From contig JAVBSC010000016.1 of the NCBI GenBank assembly GCA_031547305.1, forward strand, positions 47,256-111,255: a stretch of DNA of 64,000 nt, given 5' to 3'. The position numbers and the translations under genes are program-made. The DNA comes from JAVBSC01 sp031547305 (GTDB lineage Bacteria; Desulfobacterota; Desulfovibrionia; Desulfovibrionales; Desulfovibrionaceae). Shown piece after piece: positions 34,586 to 43,219 of this stretch; position 1 is the first letter of the stretch; the number at the start of each line of letters is the position of its first letter. The notes below the pieces were generated by a model. It was not told the origin of the DNA. It saw nothing but the letters and a program-made list of their open reading frames with translations, and ran no database searches.

Positions 34586-35269
34586 GTGCAAAAGAAAGAT
34601 GTGACGGTTCTGCTGGTCAGCCTGGCGATTCTGGCGGCCTTTATTCTGGTGCCGTTCCTGAACGACGCCTTTTTCAGCCTTACGGCCAACCACCCGTTTT
34701 TAATGAGCTTTGTGAAGTTCGCGGTCCTGGCCACCTTTGGCGAATGCATAGCCCTGCGCATGACCGCCGGGGTTTATAACCGGCCGGGATTCGGGGTTCT
34801 GCCCAGAGCTTTGGTCTGGGGCGTGCTCGGCATGATCATCCGTTGCTCGTTCGTCTGGTATTCCACCGGAGTGCCCCTGATTTTAAAGGATCTCGGTTTC
34901 ACCCTGGACGCTTCTTTCCCCAGCCGGCTGCTGCTGTCTTTTTCCACCAGCGTCCTGATGAACCTGACCTTCGCGCCCTTTTTTATGACCGTGCACAAGG
35001 TCACGGACGCGCACATAATGGCTACCGGCGGCACCCTGCCCGGCCTGCTGAAGCCCCTGGACGTGGCGGCAACCCTGCACAACATAAACTGGCAGTCCCT
35101 CTGGGGCTTCGTGTTCAAAAAAACTCTGCCCCTGTTCTGGGTGCCCATGCACACCATAACTTTTTTATTGCCGCCCCACTTCCAGGTGCTTTTCGCCGCC
35201 GCCCTGGGCATAGCCCTGGGCGTGATCCTGGCCTTCGCCGCCCTGCGCTCCGCCGCGAAGCCGGCTTAG
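34586..35269 (+). CDS. membrane protein, possibly Mpv17-like
   Basis: 227 residues from a GTG (GGAG six bases before). About five hydrophobic segments. The C-terminal part NINWQSLWGFVFKKTLPLF and WVPMHTITFLLPPHFQVLFA is reminiscent of Mpv17/PMP22-type proteins, which have W-x-P and NF..P near the end. Such proteins are putative channels. The similarity is weak and from memory. It follows another membrane protein gene and may share its transcript. G/C palindromes follow the stop. Confidence 0.5.
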   Translation: MQKKDVTVLLVSLAILAAFILVPFLNDAFFSLTANHPFLMSFVKFAVLATFGECIALRMTAGVYNRPGFGVLPRALVWGVLGMIIRCSFVWYSTGVPLILKDLGFTLDASFPSRLLLSFSTSVLMNLTFAPFFMTVHKVTDAHIMATGGTLPGLLKPLDVAATLHNINWQSLWGFVFKKTLPLFWVPMHTITFLLPPHFQVLFAAALGIALGVILAFAALRSAAKPA

Positions 35270-35272
35270 AAG

Positions 35273-35338
35273 CACCGGGAGACTCCATCCCAGCCCCCTG
35301 GCGGAGGAGTCTGGGGAGGAGGGCCTCCCCAGCACTCC
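35273..35338. repeat. GGGGA...TCCCC palindromic repeat, copy 3
   Basis: GGGAGACTCCATCCC-like, CCCCCTGGCGGAGGAGTCTGG and GGGGAGGAGGGCCTCCCC. It fills the space between the membrane protein and the end of argC. Confidence 0.6.
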
Positions 35339-36399
35339 TATGGAGCCATGGGCGCGAAATGGAGCCCGGCCCCCAGGGGCAGGCCGCACATGAGGTTGGC
35401 GTTGGCCAGGGCCTGCCCGGAGGCGCCCCGGCAGAGGTTGTCTATGGCGCTGACGATGATCAGCCTTCCGCTGCGCGGGTCCTTGACCAGGGCGATGTCG
35501 CAGAACATGCTGCCGCGCACGTCGCGCAGGGAGGGCAGGGAGCCCATGGGCAACACGCGCACGAACACGTCGTTGGCGTAATAGGAACTGTAGACCGCGT
35601 GGATGCCTTCCAGGCTGAGGTCTTTGGCCAGAGTGGTGTAGATGGTGGCCAGAATGCCCCTGTTTACCGGCAGAAGGTGCGGGTTGAAGGATACAGTGAT
35701 GTCCCGGCCGCTTATTTTGCCAAGTTCCTGTTCTATTTCCGGGGTATGGCGGTGTTTTCCGCCGATGTTGTAAGCGCGGAAGCTGTCCTCCACCTCGCAG
35801 AACAAGTTGGGCACGGAAGCTCCGCGCCCGGCCCCGGAAGCTCCGGACTTGGCGTCGATGATGATGCCGTCGCTGTGGATGATTCCCTCTTTGAGGGCCG
35901 GGTAAAGTCCCAGAATGGAGGCTGTGGGATAGCAACCGGGATTGGCCACCAGGGAAGCTCCGGCTATTTTTCCCGCGTAGAGTTCCGGCAGGCCGTACAC
36001 GGCTTCGGCCAGCAGGCCGGCCTGGGTGTGTTTGCCCCCGTACCACAGGTTGTATACTCCTTCGTCGTTGAGACGGAAATCCGCGGATAAGTCAATAACT
36101 TTCAGCCCCTTGGCTCTCAGGTTGGCTGCGGATTCCATGGCCACGCCGTGGGGCACGGCCAGAAAGACCACATCGCAGTGCGCGGCCAGATCCTTGGCCG
36201 TGGGTTCGCTGATGACCAGATCCGCCATGGCGAACGAGCGCAGGGAGGGGTAGAGATCCCCAAGTCTGCGGCCGGCTTCCGCCCGCGAAGTGGCCTGCAT
36301 AAGCCTGAAGTTGGGGTGCCCGGCCAAAAGGCGGGCCAGTTCCATACCGGTATAGCCGCTTACGCCCACCAGCCCCGCCAGAAAGATTTTATCCGCCAT
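35338..36399 (-). CDS. argC: N-acetyl-gamma-glutamyl-phosphate reductase
   Basis: 353 residues, usual length; AAGGTGAGCT precedes the ATG. ArgC reduces N-acetylglutamyl phosphate to the semialdehyde with NADPH, the third step of arginine synthesis. Rossmann start GVSGYTGMELARLL, FLAVPHGVAM, VIDLSADFRL, and the catalytic cysteine in ANPGCYPT (C156) are all present, with GASGAGRGAS and NPHLLPVNRG downstream. No other arg gene is adjacent; it precedes nothing on its strand and follows a DUF1844 gene by ten bases, so the two are probably one transcript. Confidence 0.97.
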   Translation of the reverse strand: MADKIFLAGLVGVSGYTGMELARLLAGHPNFRLMQATSRAEAGRRLGDLYPSLRSFAMADLVISEPTAKDLAAHCDVVFLAVPHGVAMESAANLRAKGLKVIDLSADFRLNDEGVYNLWYGGKHTQAGLLAEAVYGLPELYAGKIAGASLVANPGCYPTASILGLYPALKEGIIHSDGIIIDAKSGASGAGRGASVPNLFCEVEDSFRAYNIGGKHRHTPEIEQELGKISGRDITVSFNPHLLPVNRGILATIYTTLAKDLSLEGIHAVYSSYYANDVFVRVLPMGSLPSLRDVRGSMFCDIALVKDPRSGRLIIVSAIDNLCRGASGQALANANLMCGLPLGAGLHFAPMAP

Positions 36400-36409
36400 A
36401 GCTCACCTT

Positions 36410-36772
36410 TTATTGTGATTTTATTACATATTTCATGCGTAATTCGTAAAGTACGCCTTCCAGAAGCCGTTCCTCTTCCTGGTCCAGCCCGCTTTTAACC
36501 TTGTCCCGCAACATGGTGAGCACATCTATGCTGTGCTTGGCCAATATGAGATTCTGCTCTTCCTTGCCGGTTTCCGGGTTGGGCACTTCGCCAAGCTGCA
36601 CCAGGGCGCTGGAAGCGATGGACAGCACAAAGGTGGCGAAGTTCACCTGGGGCATGATCGGCGGAGTTTCTCCCGATTTAGCGGCGGCGGGTTCCCCCTG
36701 ATTGTCGAATCTGTCCTTCCATTCGTCATGCTGTTCGGCCTCCGGCTTTTCCGGGGTGTTCTGATCAGACAT
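36410..36772 (-). CDS. DUF1844 protein
   Basis: 120 residues; AAAGGAG precedes the ATG. An acidic, disordered N-terminal 35 residues is followed by the DUF1844 core: PQVNFATFVLSIASSALVQL, GEVPNPETGKEEQNL and AKHSIDVLTMLRDKVKSGL. The family is common in delta-proteobacteria and acidobacteria and has no known function; an all-helical small protein is expected. It is ten bases upstream of argC. Confidence 0.92.
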   Translation of the reverse strand: MSDQNTPEKPEAEQHDEWKDRFDNQGEPAAAKSGETPPIMPQVNFATFVLSIASSALVQLGEVPNPETGKEEQNLILAKHSIDVLTMLRDKVKSGLDQEEERLLEGVLYELRMKYVIKSQ

Positions 36773-36838
36773 GTTCCGCTCCTTTATTTTTTTAGGCTGA
36801 CCTGAATAATAAATCCTCGAATTCGGCTGTCAAAGCGG

Positions 36839-38002
36839 CTATTCAGGGCAGCCCCCGTCGAGCGCCTGGTGATAAGCCGTCAGGGCTTGCTCCAGGTAGT
36901 CGCGGCAGCCAACGTGCCCGCCGCAGGCCGTAAAGGAACCGACCAGGGCGTGCAGCCCGGCGGCCAGATCCGCCCAGTCCACCCAGCCCATGTGCCCGAC
37001 ACGGATCATGGAGTCCTTAAGGGGCTCCTGTCCGGCGGCCATAATCACGCCGTAGCGTTCTTCCGCGATTTTCAGCATGGCCCCGGCGCTTACTCCCGGC
37101 GGGGGGGCAAGACTGGTTACGCCCCAGGCCGGGCACTCCCTGGCGAAAAGCTCGAACCCGGCCGCGCTTATGCCGGCCCTGGCCATGCTGGCGAGGGCGT
37201 ACTGTTTGCGGTAAATGTTTTCCAGACCGGCTTCAAAAAACATGTCCATACTTTCGTTAAGGCCGATGAGCAAGCTGATGGCCGGGGTAAACAGGGTCTG
37301 CCCCTTGATCACGTTGGCCTTTTCTTTGAGCAGGTTAAAATAAAAGTTTTGCGGCGGAGTTTGTTCGGCCTTGGTCCAGGCCCGCTCGGAAAGCGCGATC
37401 AGGGCCAGGCCGGGCGGCAACATCAGGCCCTTTTGCGAGCCGGTCAAAAGGCAGTCCACACCCCAGGCGTCCATGGGGCAGGGGCAGATGCCCACGCCGG
37501 AAATGCCGTCCACAATCAGCAGGGCGTTGCTTTCACGCGTCACGGCGGCCAGCTCGCGCACCGGGTGCTGCACGCCGGTGGATGTTTCGCAAAGCTGCAC
37601 GAACACGGCGCGGATTTTCGGGTCCGCGGCCAGGCGCTTGCGCAGTTCGGCCGGGTCCGCCGCCAGGCCCCAGTCTATTTTTACGGGCTCGGCCGGAACG
37701 CCGCTGACCTCGCAGATTCTGGTCCAGCGTTCCGCGAATTTTCCGGCTTCCAGCACCAGGACTTTTTCGCCTGGGGCGCACAGGTTCTGCACGGCCGCGG
37801 TCATGGCCCCGCTGCCGGAAGCGGCCAGGGGCAGAACCGGCTGGACCGTGCCAAAAAGCCGTTGCAGTTTTACCTGCAAGTCCAGCATGATATTCTTGAA
37901 TACCGGCTTACGGTGATGAATCATGTCCTGGGCCATGACCAGGCGGACGCGCTCTGGAAGCTGCGTGGGGCCGGGAGTGAGCAGGCGGGGCTTGTTAAGC
38001 AT
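36839..38002 (-). CDS. class V aminotransferase (alanine-glyoxylate / serine-pyruvate type)
   Basis: 387 residues from the ATG at 38002 (AAAGGA seven bases before); a longer frame to 38284 runs through the neighbouring gene. Start RLLTPGPTQLPERV, HHRKPVFKNI, LAASGSGAMTAAVQN, and the PLP-binding lysine in TGSQKGLMLPPG (K191) are typical of the alanine-glyoxylate / serine-pyruvate group. It could make glycine from glyoxylate or handle serine, phosphonopyruvate-like or sulfonate intermediates; glycine cleavage genes are at the window end but distant. Exact substrate open. Confidence 0.9.
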   Translation of the reverse strand: MLNKPRLLTPGPTQLPERVRLVMAQDMIHHRKPVFKNIMLDLQVKLQRLFGTVQPVLPLAASGSGAMTAAVQNLCAPGEKVLVLEAGKFAERWTRICEVSGVPAEPVKIDWGLAADPAELRKRLAADPKIRAVFVQLCETSTGVQHPVRELAAVTRESNALLIVDGISGVGICPCPMDAWGVDCLLTGSQKGLMLPPGLALIALSERAWTKAEQTPPQNFYFNLLKEKANVIKGQTLFTPAISLLIGLNESMDMFFEAGLENIYRKQYALASMARAGISAAGFELFARECPAWGVTSLAPPPGVSAGAMLKIAEERYGVIMAAGQEPLKDSMIRVGHMGWVDWADLAAGLHALVGSFTACGGHVGCRDYLEQALTAYHQALDGGCPE

Positions 38003-38070
38003 GGGCAATCCTTTGGATTCAGTATAAGGCCGCATAGCACCGGCCGTGAATTTCCACAATGATGTTATGT

Positions 38071-38520
38071 TTAAAACTCTCTGTCCAGGGCCAGGTGCGA
38101 AAAATACCCCAGCAGGGCGGCCAGATAAAAGGGCAGGCTCCGCTGCCAGGGCGTGCCGTATAAAAACTGCGGCAGGATTATTATGGGCAGGGGGGCCAGA
38201 AGCATGGCCCACCAGGTGTGAGTCCAGCCCCGGTGCGGACCCAGTGCCGGAAACATGGAGCACAGGCCCAGCAGGGCGGCCCACTGGTATTCATGGCGCA
38301 AAATAAGGATGACGTCCAAAAGCGTCGCCCCGGTGTAAAAAATTTTGCGCCCCCGCGAGGCGGTATCCGTGTCCGGAAACAGCGCGGCCAGGGCGCACAC
38401 GGCGGTGAGGCACAGGGCGAGCGGCAGGGGCGGGCGGTACAGTCCGCTGTAGGCGAGCCCGGAGAGCAGGGCGGCCGGCGCGATGCCGCCGGCCGCCAGA
38501 TGAGCTTGGTAACCCGGCAT
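38071..38520 (-). CDS. YdjM-like membrane-bound metal-dependent hydrolase
   Basis: 149 residues, AAGGATCCC before the ATG. Four to five membrane helices. Conserved polar motifs: MPGYQAHLAAGG, ALAALFPDTDTASRGRK and HRGWTHTWWA, the H...D.D...HRG.TH series of the YdjM/DUF457 family of putative metal-dependent hydrolases. In Escherichia coli YdjM is LexA-regulated; no SOS box was recognised here. Catalytic activity has not been shown for the family. Confidence 0.85.
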   Translation of the reverse strand: MPGYQAHLAAGGIAPAALLSGLAYSGLYRPPLPLALCLTAVCALAALFPDTDTASRGRKIFYTGATLLDVILILRHEYQWAALLGLCSMFPALGPHRGWTHTWWAMLLAPLPIIILPQFLYGTPWQRSLPFYLAALLGYFSHLALDREF

Positions 38521-38596
38521 GGGATCCTTATGTGTTTGAGCGGCTTTTATCGCAAAGGGAGCAGTCTAAATTTTTTGGCCGACCAAAGCAACAGCT

Positions 38597-39781
38597 TCAC
38601 TTCGGTGGCATGCGCATGGGAATAAGGCAGGCGATTCCGGCCAGGGGGGCCACGGCCAGCACGGCCCAGGTCGCGCTGAATCCGCCGGTCAGGTCTATGC
38701 ACAGCCCGGCCACCCAGGGGCCGATTATGGAGCCGGTCTGAAAAATGCAGCCCGTTACCCCGCTGGCCGTGCCCACGGTGCCTTTATCCGCGAACAAGGA
38801 GGTCAGGGCCGGCACAATGGGATTGGCCAGGCCGACCAGAAAACCGACCAGCCCGGAAAACACGGCCAGCCAAAGCAGGGTGGAACTTTGCCCAAAAAGC
38901 CAGACGCAGGGGATCAGCGCGGCGAGAAGGAAGCCGAAAAGCGGTTTCGGCGAACGGACTTTTTGCATTAATATGCCGCCCAGGGGCGAGGCCGCCATGC
39001 CTCCCACGCCAAAAAGCAGCATGACCAGACTGGCCTGCTCCAGTGAAAAATTCAGCTTTCTTACGTAACTGTTTCCCCAGGTCACAAAGCCGACCATCAG
39101 CCACATAAGCCAAAACCCGGACAAAGCGAGGAACACCAGGTTTTTCCGGCGCAGCACGGCTTTTAGCCCGTCAAAAAATCCGGTGGACGTGGAACGGGAA
39201 GGCGCGTCGCGCACAAAGATCAGGGCCACTACCCCTATAATAAGCACTAGGCCGCTGATGGCCTGAAAAGCCCCGCGCCAGCCCAGCAGGCCTTCCAGCC
39301 AGGGCATGAGCGCGTTGGATAAAATGACTCCGGCCCCTCCAGGAGCCATCATCATCAGTCCGAAAGCCAGCCCCAGCTCCCTGGGCGGGAACAGCCCGGA
39401 TACGTATCGGATACAGGCGGAATAGACCATGCCCGCGCCCAGACCGGTCAGCACGCGGCAGGCAAAGCCAAGGGCAAAGGAAGGGGAAGCGCCAACGCCA
39501 AAGGTGCCGACAGCCTCCACCAGCAGGGCGATGCCCATGACCAGGCGCACCCCGAAGCGATCCCCCAGAATGCCCCCCGGAATATGGATGAACACGTAGC
39601 CAAGATAAAAGGCGCTCATATACAGCCCGGCGCTGGAACTGGTCATGCCAAGATCCGTCGCTGCAGCGGGAATGAGGGGCGGCCAGGCGAAGCGGACCAT
39701 GAAACCCATGGTGAAGTACAAAATCGCCAGCATGTGCAGGCGCCAGCGATGCGGGTGGGGGGAGTTCTGGTAGTGCGGCAT
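38597..39781 (-). CDS. major facilitator superfamily transporter
   Basis: 394 residues, 12 predicted helices. MFS motif A appears as GGILGDRFGVRL (about 70-81); motif-like GLGAGMVYSACIRYVSGLFPPRE follows in helix 4. The profile suits the anion:cation symporter or nitrate/formate-oxalate exchange-like groups, but substrate is unknown. The ribosome-binding site is weak. It is a single gene; G/C-rich repeats lie upstream. Confidence 0.9.
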   Translation of the reverse strand: MPHYQNSPHPHRWRLHMLAILYFTMGFMVRFAWPPLIPAAATDLGMTSSSAGLYMSAFYLGYVFIHIPGGILGDRFGVRLVMGIALLVEAVGTFGVGASPSFALGFACRVLTGLGAGMVYSACIRYVSGLFPPRELGLAFGLMMMAPGGAGVILSNALMPWLEGLLGWRGAFQAISGLVLIIGVVALIFVRDAPSRSTSTGFFDGLKAVLRRKNLVFLALSGFWLMWLMVGFVTWGNSYVRKLNFSLEQASLVMLLFGVGGMAASPLGGILMQKVRSPKPLFGFLLAALIPCVWLFGQSSTLLWLAVFSGLVGFLVGLANPIVPALTSLFADKGTVGTASGVTGCIFQTGSIIGPWVAGLCIDLTGGFSATWAVLAVAPLAGIACLIPMRMPPK

Positions 39782-39879
39782 GTTGAGTCAAGGTTCTCCT
39801 GTAAACGGATTGCGTTCCCGCCGGGAACATTTTTTTTGCCATATCAGGCTTTTTTGCGTATCTTAAGGCAATTTGATTC

Positions 39880-39910
39880 TGAAACGCCCGCTTCGGCGCT
39901 TTACGGCGGC
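39880..39910 (-). repeat. ACGCCGAAGCGGGCGT dispersed repeat, inverted copy
   Basis: Read on the minus strand: CGCCGTAAAGCGCCGAAGCG followed by GGCGTTTCAGA. It matches the core of copies 1-3 in the opposite direction and lies in the divergent region between MFS and pfkA. Confidence 0.7.
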
Positions 39911-40040
39911 GGTGAACGCGGCCTGCTCGGCGGGCGGCGGCTCGGATTTTGAGAGCGTTTTCCGCCGCCGGGGCAAATCGGTTCTTCCAAAACTGGTTTG
40001 CCCTAAAAAATAGACTATATGAAGCTCCGAGGAGACAGCA

Positions 40041-41378
40041 ATGATCCCGACCAGTGTAGATTTGAACGGCTCAATGGTCAACACGGCCATAGAGCATCTT
40101 GGCGAGGCCAAAATACCTTCCCCCCTGCCCCAGTACACCCTGCCCAACGATGCCGCCCTGTCCATGTTCCTGGACCGGGAATATCTGGACGAGATCAAGG
40201 CCGGCGAGCAGGTGGCCTTAAGCTTTGAGCCGGCCGGCCCCAGGCAGAAGCTTTATTTCGACACCTCCAAGGCCAAGTGCGCCATAGTCACCTGCGGCGG
40301 CCTCTGCCCCGGCATAAACGACGTCATCCGGGCCATCGTCATGGAAGCTTTCCACAACTACAACGTGCCGGCCGTTCTGGGCGTCCAGTACGGCCTGGAG
40401 GGGTTTATTCCCAAGTTCGGGCACGAAATCATGGAACTTACCCCGTCCACGGTTTCGGACATCCATCAGTTCGGCGGCACCATTCTGGGCTCCTCGCGCG
40501 GGCCGCAGTCCCCGGCGGAGATAGTGGACGCCCTGGAGCGCCTGAACATCAGCGCTCTGTTCATGATCGGCGGGGACGGCACCATGCGGGCCACGGCCCG
40601 GGTGCAGGAGGAAGTGAAATCACGCGGCCTGCGCATTTCCATAATCGGCATCCCCAAGACCATTGACAACGACGTCAACTTCATCAGCCAGTCCTTCGGC
40701 TTTGAGACAGCGGTGTTCAAGGCCACTGAAGCCATCCAGTGCGCGCATACCGAAGCCATGGGTTACAAGAACTGCGTGGGTATAGTCAAGCTAATGGGTC
40801 GGGAATCCGGCTTTATCGCCGCGCACGCCACCATGGCCCTGAAGGAAGTCAACTTCGTGCTTATTCCGGAAGTCAACTTCACCCTGGACGGCCCTGGCGG
40901 CCTTTTGCCAGCCCTGGCGGACCGCCTGAAAAAACGCAAGCACGCGGTCATTGTGGTGGCCGAAGGCGCCGGGCAGCATCTTTTGCCGGACAGCGGCGAA
41001 AAAGACGCCTCCGGCAACCCGGTGCTGGGCGACATAGCTTCCCTGCTGCGCGACGAGATCAAAAAATACATGGGCAAGCTGTCCATGTCCTTCACCATAA
41101 AATACATCGACCCCAGCTATATAATCCGCGCTGTTCCGGCCAACGCCAACGACCGCGTCTACTGCGGCATTCTGGGCCAGAACGCCGTGCATGCGGCCAT
41201 GGCCGGCAAAACCGGCATGGTGGTGGCCAAAATGATGGACCGCTACATCCATTTGCCTCTGGACCTGGTCACCCGCAAGCGCCGGAAGCTGGACATCCAC
41301 TCCGACTACTGGCGCTCCGTGCTGGAAGCCACCGGACAGAGCCAGTTGGCCGGCATGGTGCCGGAAATGGAAAAATGA
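40041..41378 (+). CDS. pfkA: ATP-dependent 6-phosphofructokinase
   Basis: 445 residues, longer than E. coli PfkA because of an N-terminal extension of about 75 residues. GAGGAGACAGC precedes the ATG. Motifs: GGLCPGIND, GGDGTM (177-182; a G after GGD favours ATP over pyrophosphate), PKTIDND (205-211, catalytic aspartate) and GRESGF (253-258). It phosphorylates fructose 6-phosphate in glycolysis. It belongs to the long plant-like/group III type. Stop overlaps the cupin start (ATGA), so three coupled genes follow one another. Confidence 0.93.
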   Translation: MIPTSVDLNGSMVNTAIEHLGEAKIPSPLPQYTLPNDAALSMFLDREYLDEIKAGEQVALSFEPAGPRQKLYFDTSKAKCAIVTCGGLCPGINDVIRAIVMEAFHNYNVPAVLGVQYGLEGFIPKFGHEIMELTPSTVSDIHQFGGTILGSSRGPQSPAEIVDALERLNISALFMIGGDGTMRATARVQEEVKSRGLRISIIGIPKTIDNDVNFISQSFGFETAVFKATEAIQCAHTEAMGYKNCVGIVKLMGRESGFIAAHATMALKEVNFVLIPEVNFTLDGPGGLLPALADRLKKRKHAVIVVAEGAGQHLLPDSGEKDASGNPVLGDIASLLRDEIKKYMGKLSMSFTIKYIDPSYIIRAVPANANDRVYCGILGQNAVHAAMAGKTGMVVAKMMDRYIHLPLDLVTRKRRKLDIHSDYWRSVLEATGQSQLAGMVPEMEK

Positions 41379-41731
41379 AACAGCCGGGTAACCTGTTCGC
41401 CATTCCGGAGCTGGCCGGGCCAGCCGGGCCGGATGGTCCGGAACTTTTTGAACCTCTGCTGGGCGGGTCCGGCGGTCTGCTGGTGGAGCGCATCGTCTCC
41501 CACGGCCAGAGCACGCCGCCCGGTCAATGGTATGATCAGGAGCGCGATGAATGGGTCGTTGTGCTGGAGGGCGAAGCCGCGCTCCAGTTTGCGGACGGCT
41601 CGGAAATCCGGCTGCAACGCGGCGATCATGTCTTTTTGTCCAAACACCTCCGGCACCGGGTGAGCGAAACCAGTTCCCCCTGCGTTTGGCTGGCTGTGCA
41701 CGGGGATTCATTGAGCCAGGAACGAGCATGA
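41375..41731 (+). CDS. small cupin-domain protein
   Basis: 118 residues from the ATG at 41375, which overlaps the pfkA stop. Cupin motifs: GQWYDQERDEWVVVLEGEA and GDHVFLSKHLRHRVSETS; the usual metal-binding histidines of motif 1 are partly replaced (only E is clear), while motif 2 has H-x-x-H. The barrel could bind a metal and a small molecule, perhaps sensing a sugar phosphate, but this is inference. Its stop overlaps the DUF523 start. Confidence 0.8.
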   Translation: MKQPGNLFAIPELAGPAGPDGPELFEPLLGGSGGLLVERIVSHGQSTPPGQWYDQERDEWVVVLEGEAALQFADGSEIRLQRGDHVFLSKHLRHRVSETSSPCVWLAVHGDSLSQERA

Positions 41732-42237
41732 ATCCGGACGGTCGCCCTGAACCTTCTGAAAAAAGAACTCCGGATTGCCTGGTCAGCGCCTGTTTGTGCG
41801 GGGTTCCCTGCCGCTACGACGGCCGGGCGGCCACGACTGAGCGCCTGGCGGAGCTGTACGGGAGCGGTCTGGCTCTGGCGGTCTGCCCGGAGGCGGACGG
41901 CGGCCTGCCTGTGCCGCGCCCGCCATGCGAGTTGCGGAACGGCCGCGCCGTGACCCGCGAAGGCCGCGATTTGACGCCGCAATTTGAAGCCGGCGCGGTT
42001 CACGCCCTTAATCTTGCCCTGACTAGCGGCATACGGCTGGCTATTCTTAAGGACGGCAGCCCGTCTTGCGGCTGTTCCGAGATTTACGACGGCACCTTCA
42101 GCCGGCGGCGCGTTCCGGGCCAGGGCCTGGCCGCCGCTCTGCTGCGCGCGCACGGCATTCTGGTGGTCAGCGAGAAGGAGTTTGATAAATGGCCAGAAGT
42201 TCGCTGGCCAGGCCGCGCTTGCCCGCGTCACGGCTGA
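41728..42237 (+). CDS. DUF523 protein
   Basis: 169 residues from the ATG at 41728 (overlaps the cupin stop). DUF523 features: CLVSACLCGVPCRYDG near the start, VCPEADGGLPVPRPPCE, and KDGSPSCGCSEIYDGTF with two cysteines, giving about six conserved cysteines likely to bind a metal or cluster. Function unknown; homologues are widely conserved as single-domain proteins. Its last 71 bases overlap the end of the convergent dam gene. Confidence 0.85.
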   Translation: MNPDGRPEPSEKRTPDCLVSACLCGVPCRYDGRAATTERLAELYGSGLALAVCPEADGGLPVPRPPCELRNGRAVTREGRDLTPQFEAGAVHALNLALTSGIRLAILKDGSPSCGCSEIYDGTFSRRRVPGQGLAAALLRAHGILVVSEKEFDKWPEVRWPGRACPRHG

Positions 42238-42991
42238 TGAAGCGCCGCGTTTGGAACATCTTTAAGGAGGCGCCGGCGTAAAGCGCGCGGCCGGCCGGGG
42301 TGTCGTGGTTGCTCAGAACGACCGGTATGCCGCGACTGGCGGTTTTTAGGGCCAGGGCGGCCAGTGCCGCCTGATCTTCTTCTCCGAAGGTTTTTCCGGC
42401 GTAAGCTGTAAAGTTGGCTGTTCTGGAAAGCGGCAGGTAGGGAGGGTCGCAGTAAACCACGTCTCCGGGCCGCAGCATGGCGAAAGCTTGCCGGAAGTCC
42501 GCCGCGACAAAGCTGGTTTCAGCGTTTTTCGTCCTGCGGTAAAAATCCAGCATTTCTTCCTGAGGGAAACGCGGTTTTTTGTACCTTCCAAAAGGCACAT
42601 TGAAGACGCCTTTTAAATTGTAACGGATCAACCCGTTATAGGAATGCCTGTTCAGATACAACAGCAGTGCGGCCCGCAGCTTGGGATCCGCTGCGGCGTT
42701 GAATTGCCGGCGCAGTTCATAGTATCTGTCTTTGGCGTTGTTTTGCGGGATAAAGAACGTCCGGCACAAGGCGATAAAATCTTCTCCGTCCCCCTGGAGA
42801 GAGTTGTACAGACCGATCAGATCCTGATTGGCGTCGCAAACCAGAGCCCGCTCAAAGGGGGCGTTCAGATAGACCGCCGCGGACCCGGCAAAAGGCTCGA
42901 CCAGGCGCCGGCCGGCCGGAAGCTCGGGCAGGATTTGCGCCAGAAGCCGGTATTTCCCGCCGGCCCACTTCAGGAACGGTTTTACACGCAA
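42167..42991 (-). CDS. dam: Dam-family DNA adenine methylase
   Basis: 274 residues from a TTG at 42991, chosen for GGAGG six bases upstream and for the standard start MRVKPFLKWAGGK; an ATG at 43033 is also in frame. The S-adenosylmethionine motif FLKWAGGK, PFAGSAAVYLN and the catalytic YCDPPYLPLS (DPPY about 182-185) define an N6-adenine methylase of the D12 class, usually acting on GATC. There is no restriction gene beside it, so it looks like an orphan methylase with a role in replication, repair or expression. The 3' end overlaps the DUF523 gene by 71 bases. Confidence 0.9.
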   Translation of the reverse strand: MRVKPFLKWAGGKYRLLAQILPELPAGRRLVEPFAGSAAVYLNAPFERALVCDANQDLIGLYNSLQGDGEDFIALCRTFFIPQNNAKDRYYELRRQFNAAADPKLRAALLLYLNRHSYNGLIRYNLKGVFNVPFGRYKKPRFPQEEMLDFYRRTKNAETSFVAADFRQAFAMLRPGDVVYCDPPYLPLSRTANFTAYAGKTFGEEDQAALAALALKTASRGIPVVLSNHDTPAGRALYAGASLKMFQTRRFISRDAGKRGLASELLAIYQTPSR

Positions 42992-43219
42992 GCCTGACCT
43001 CCACAAGATTCCGGCTATACGCCATCCCTTCATACAGGTAAAGCGGCGGATGGTGGCCGGCGGGCGGCAATTTTACGGCCGGGGCCGCCGGCCGGAGCCC
43101 GCCTGAGGCGCGCCATTCCTCTTGCTGGAGTACGGCGCAGGCCGCCATATACAAATCAAAACGCTGGCCTGGCGGGGAATTTGCTGCTACAAGGCGGCAA
43201 AACGCGCAAGGAGCCTGTT

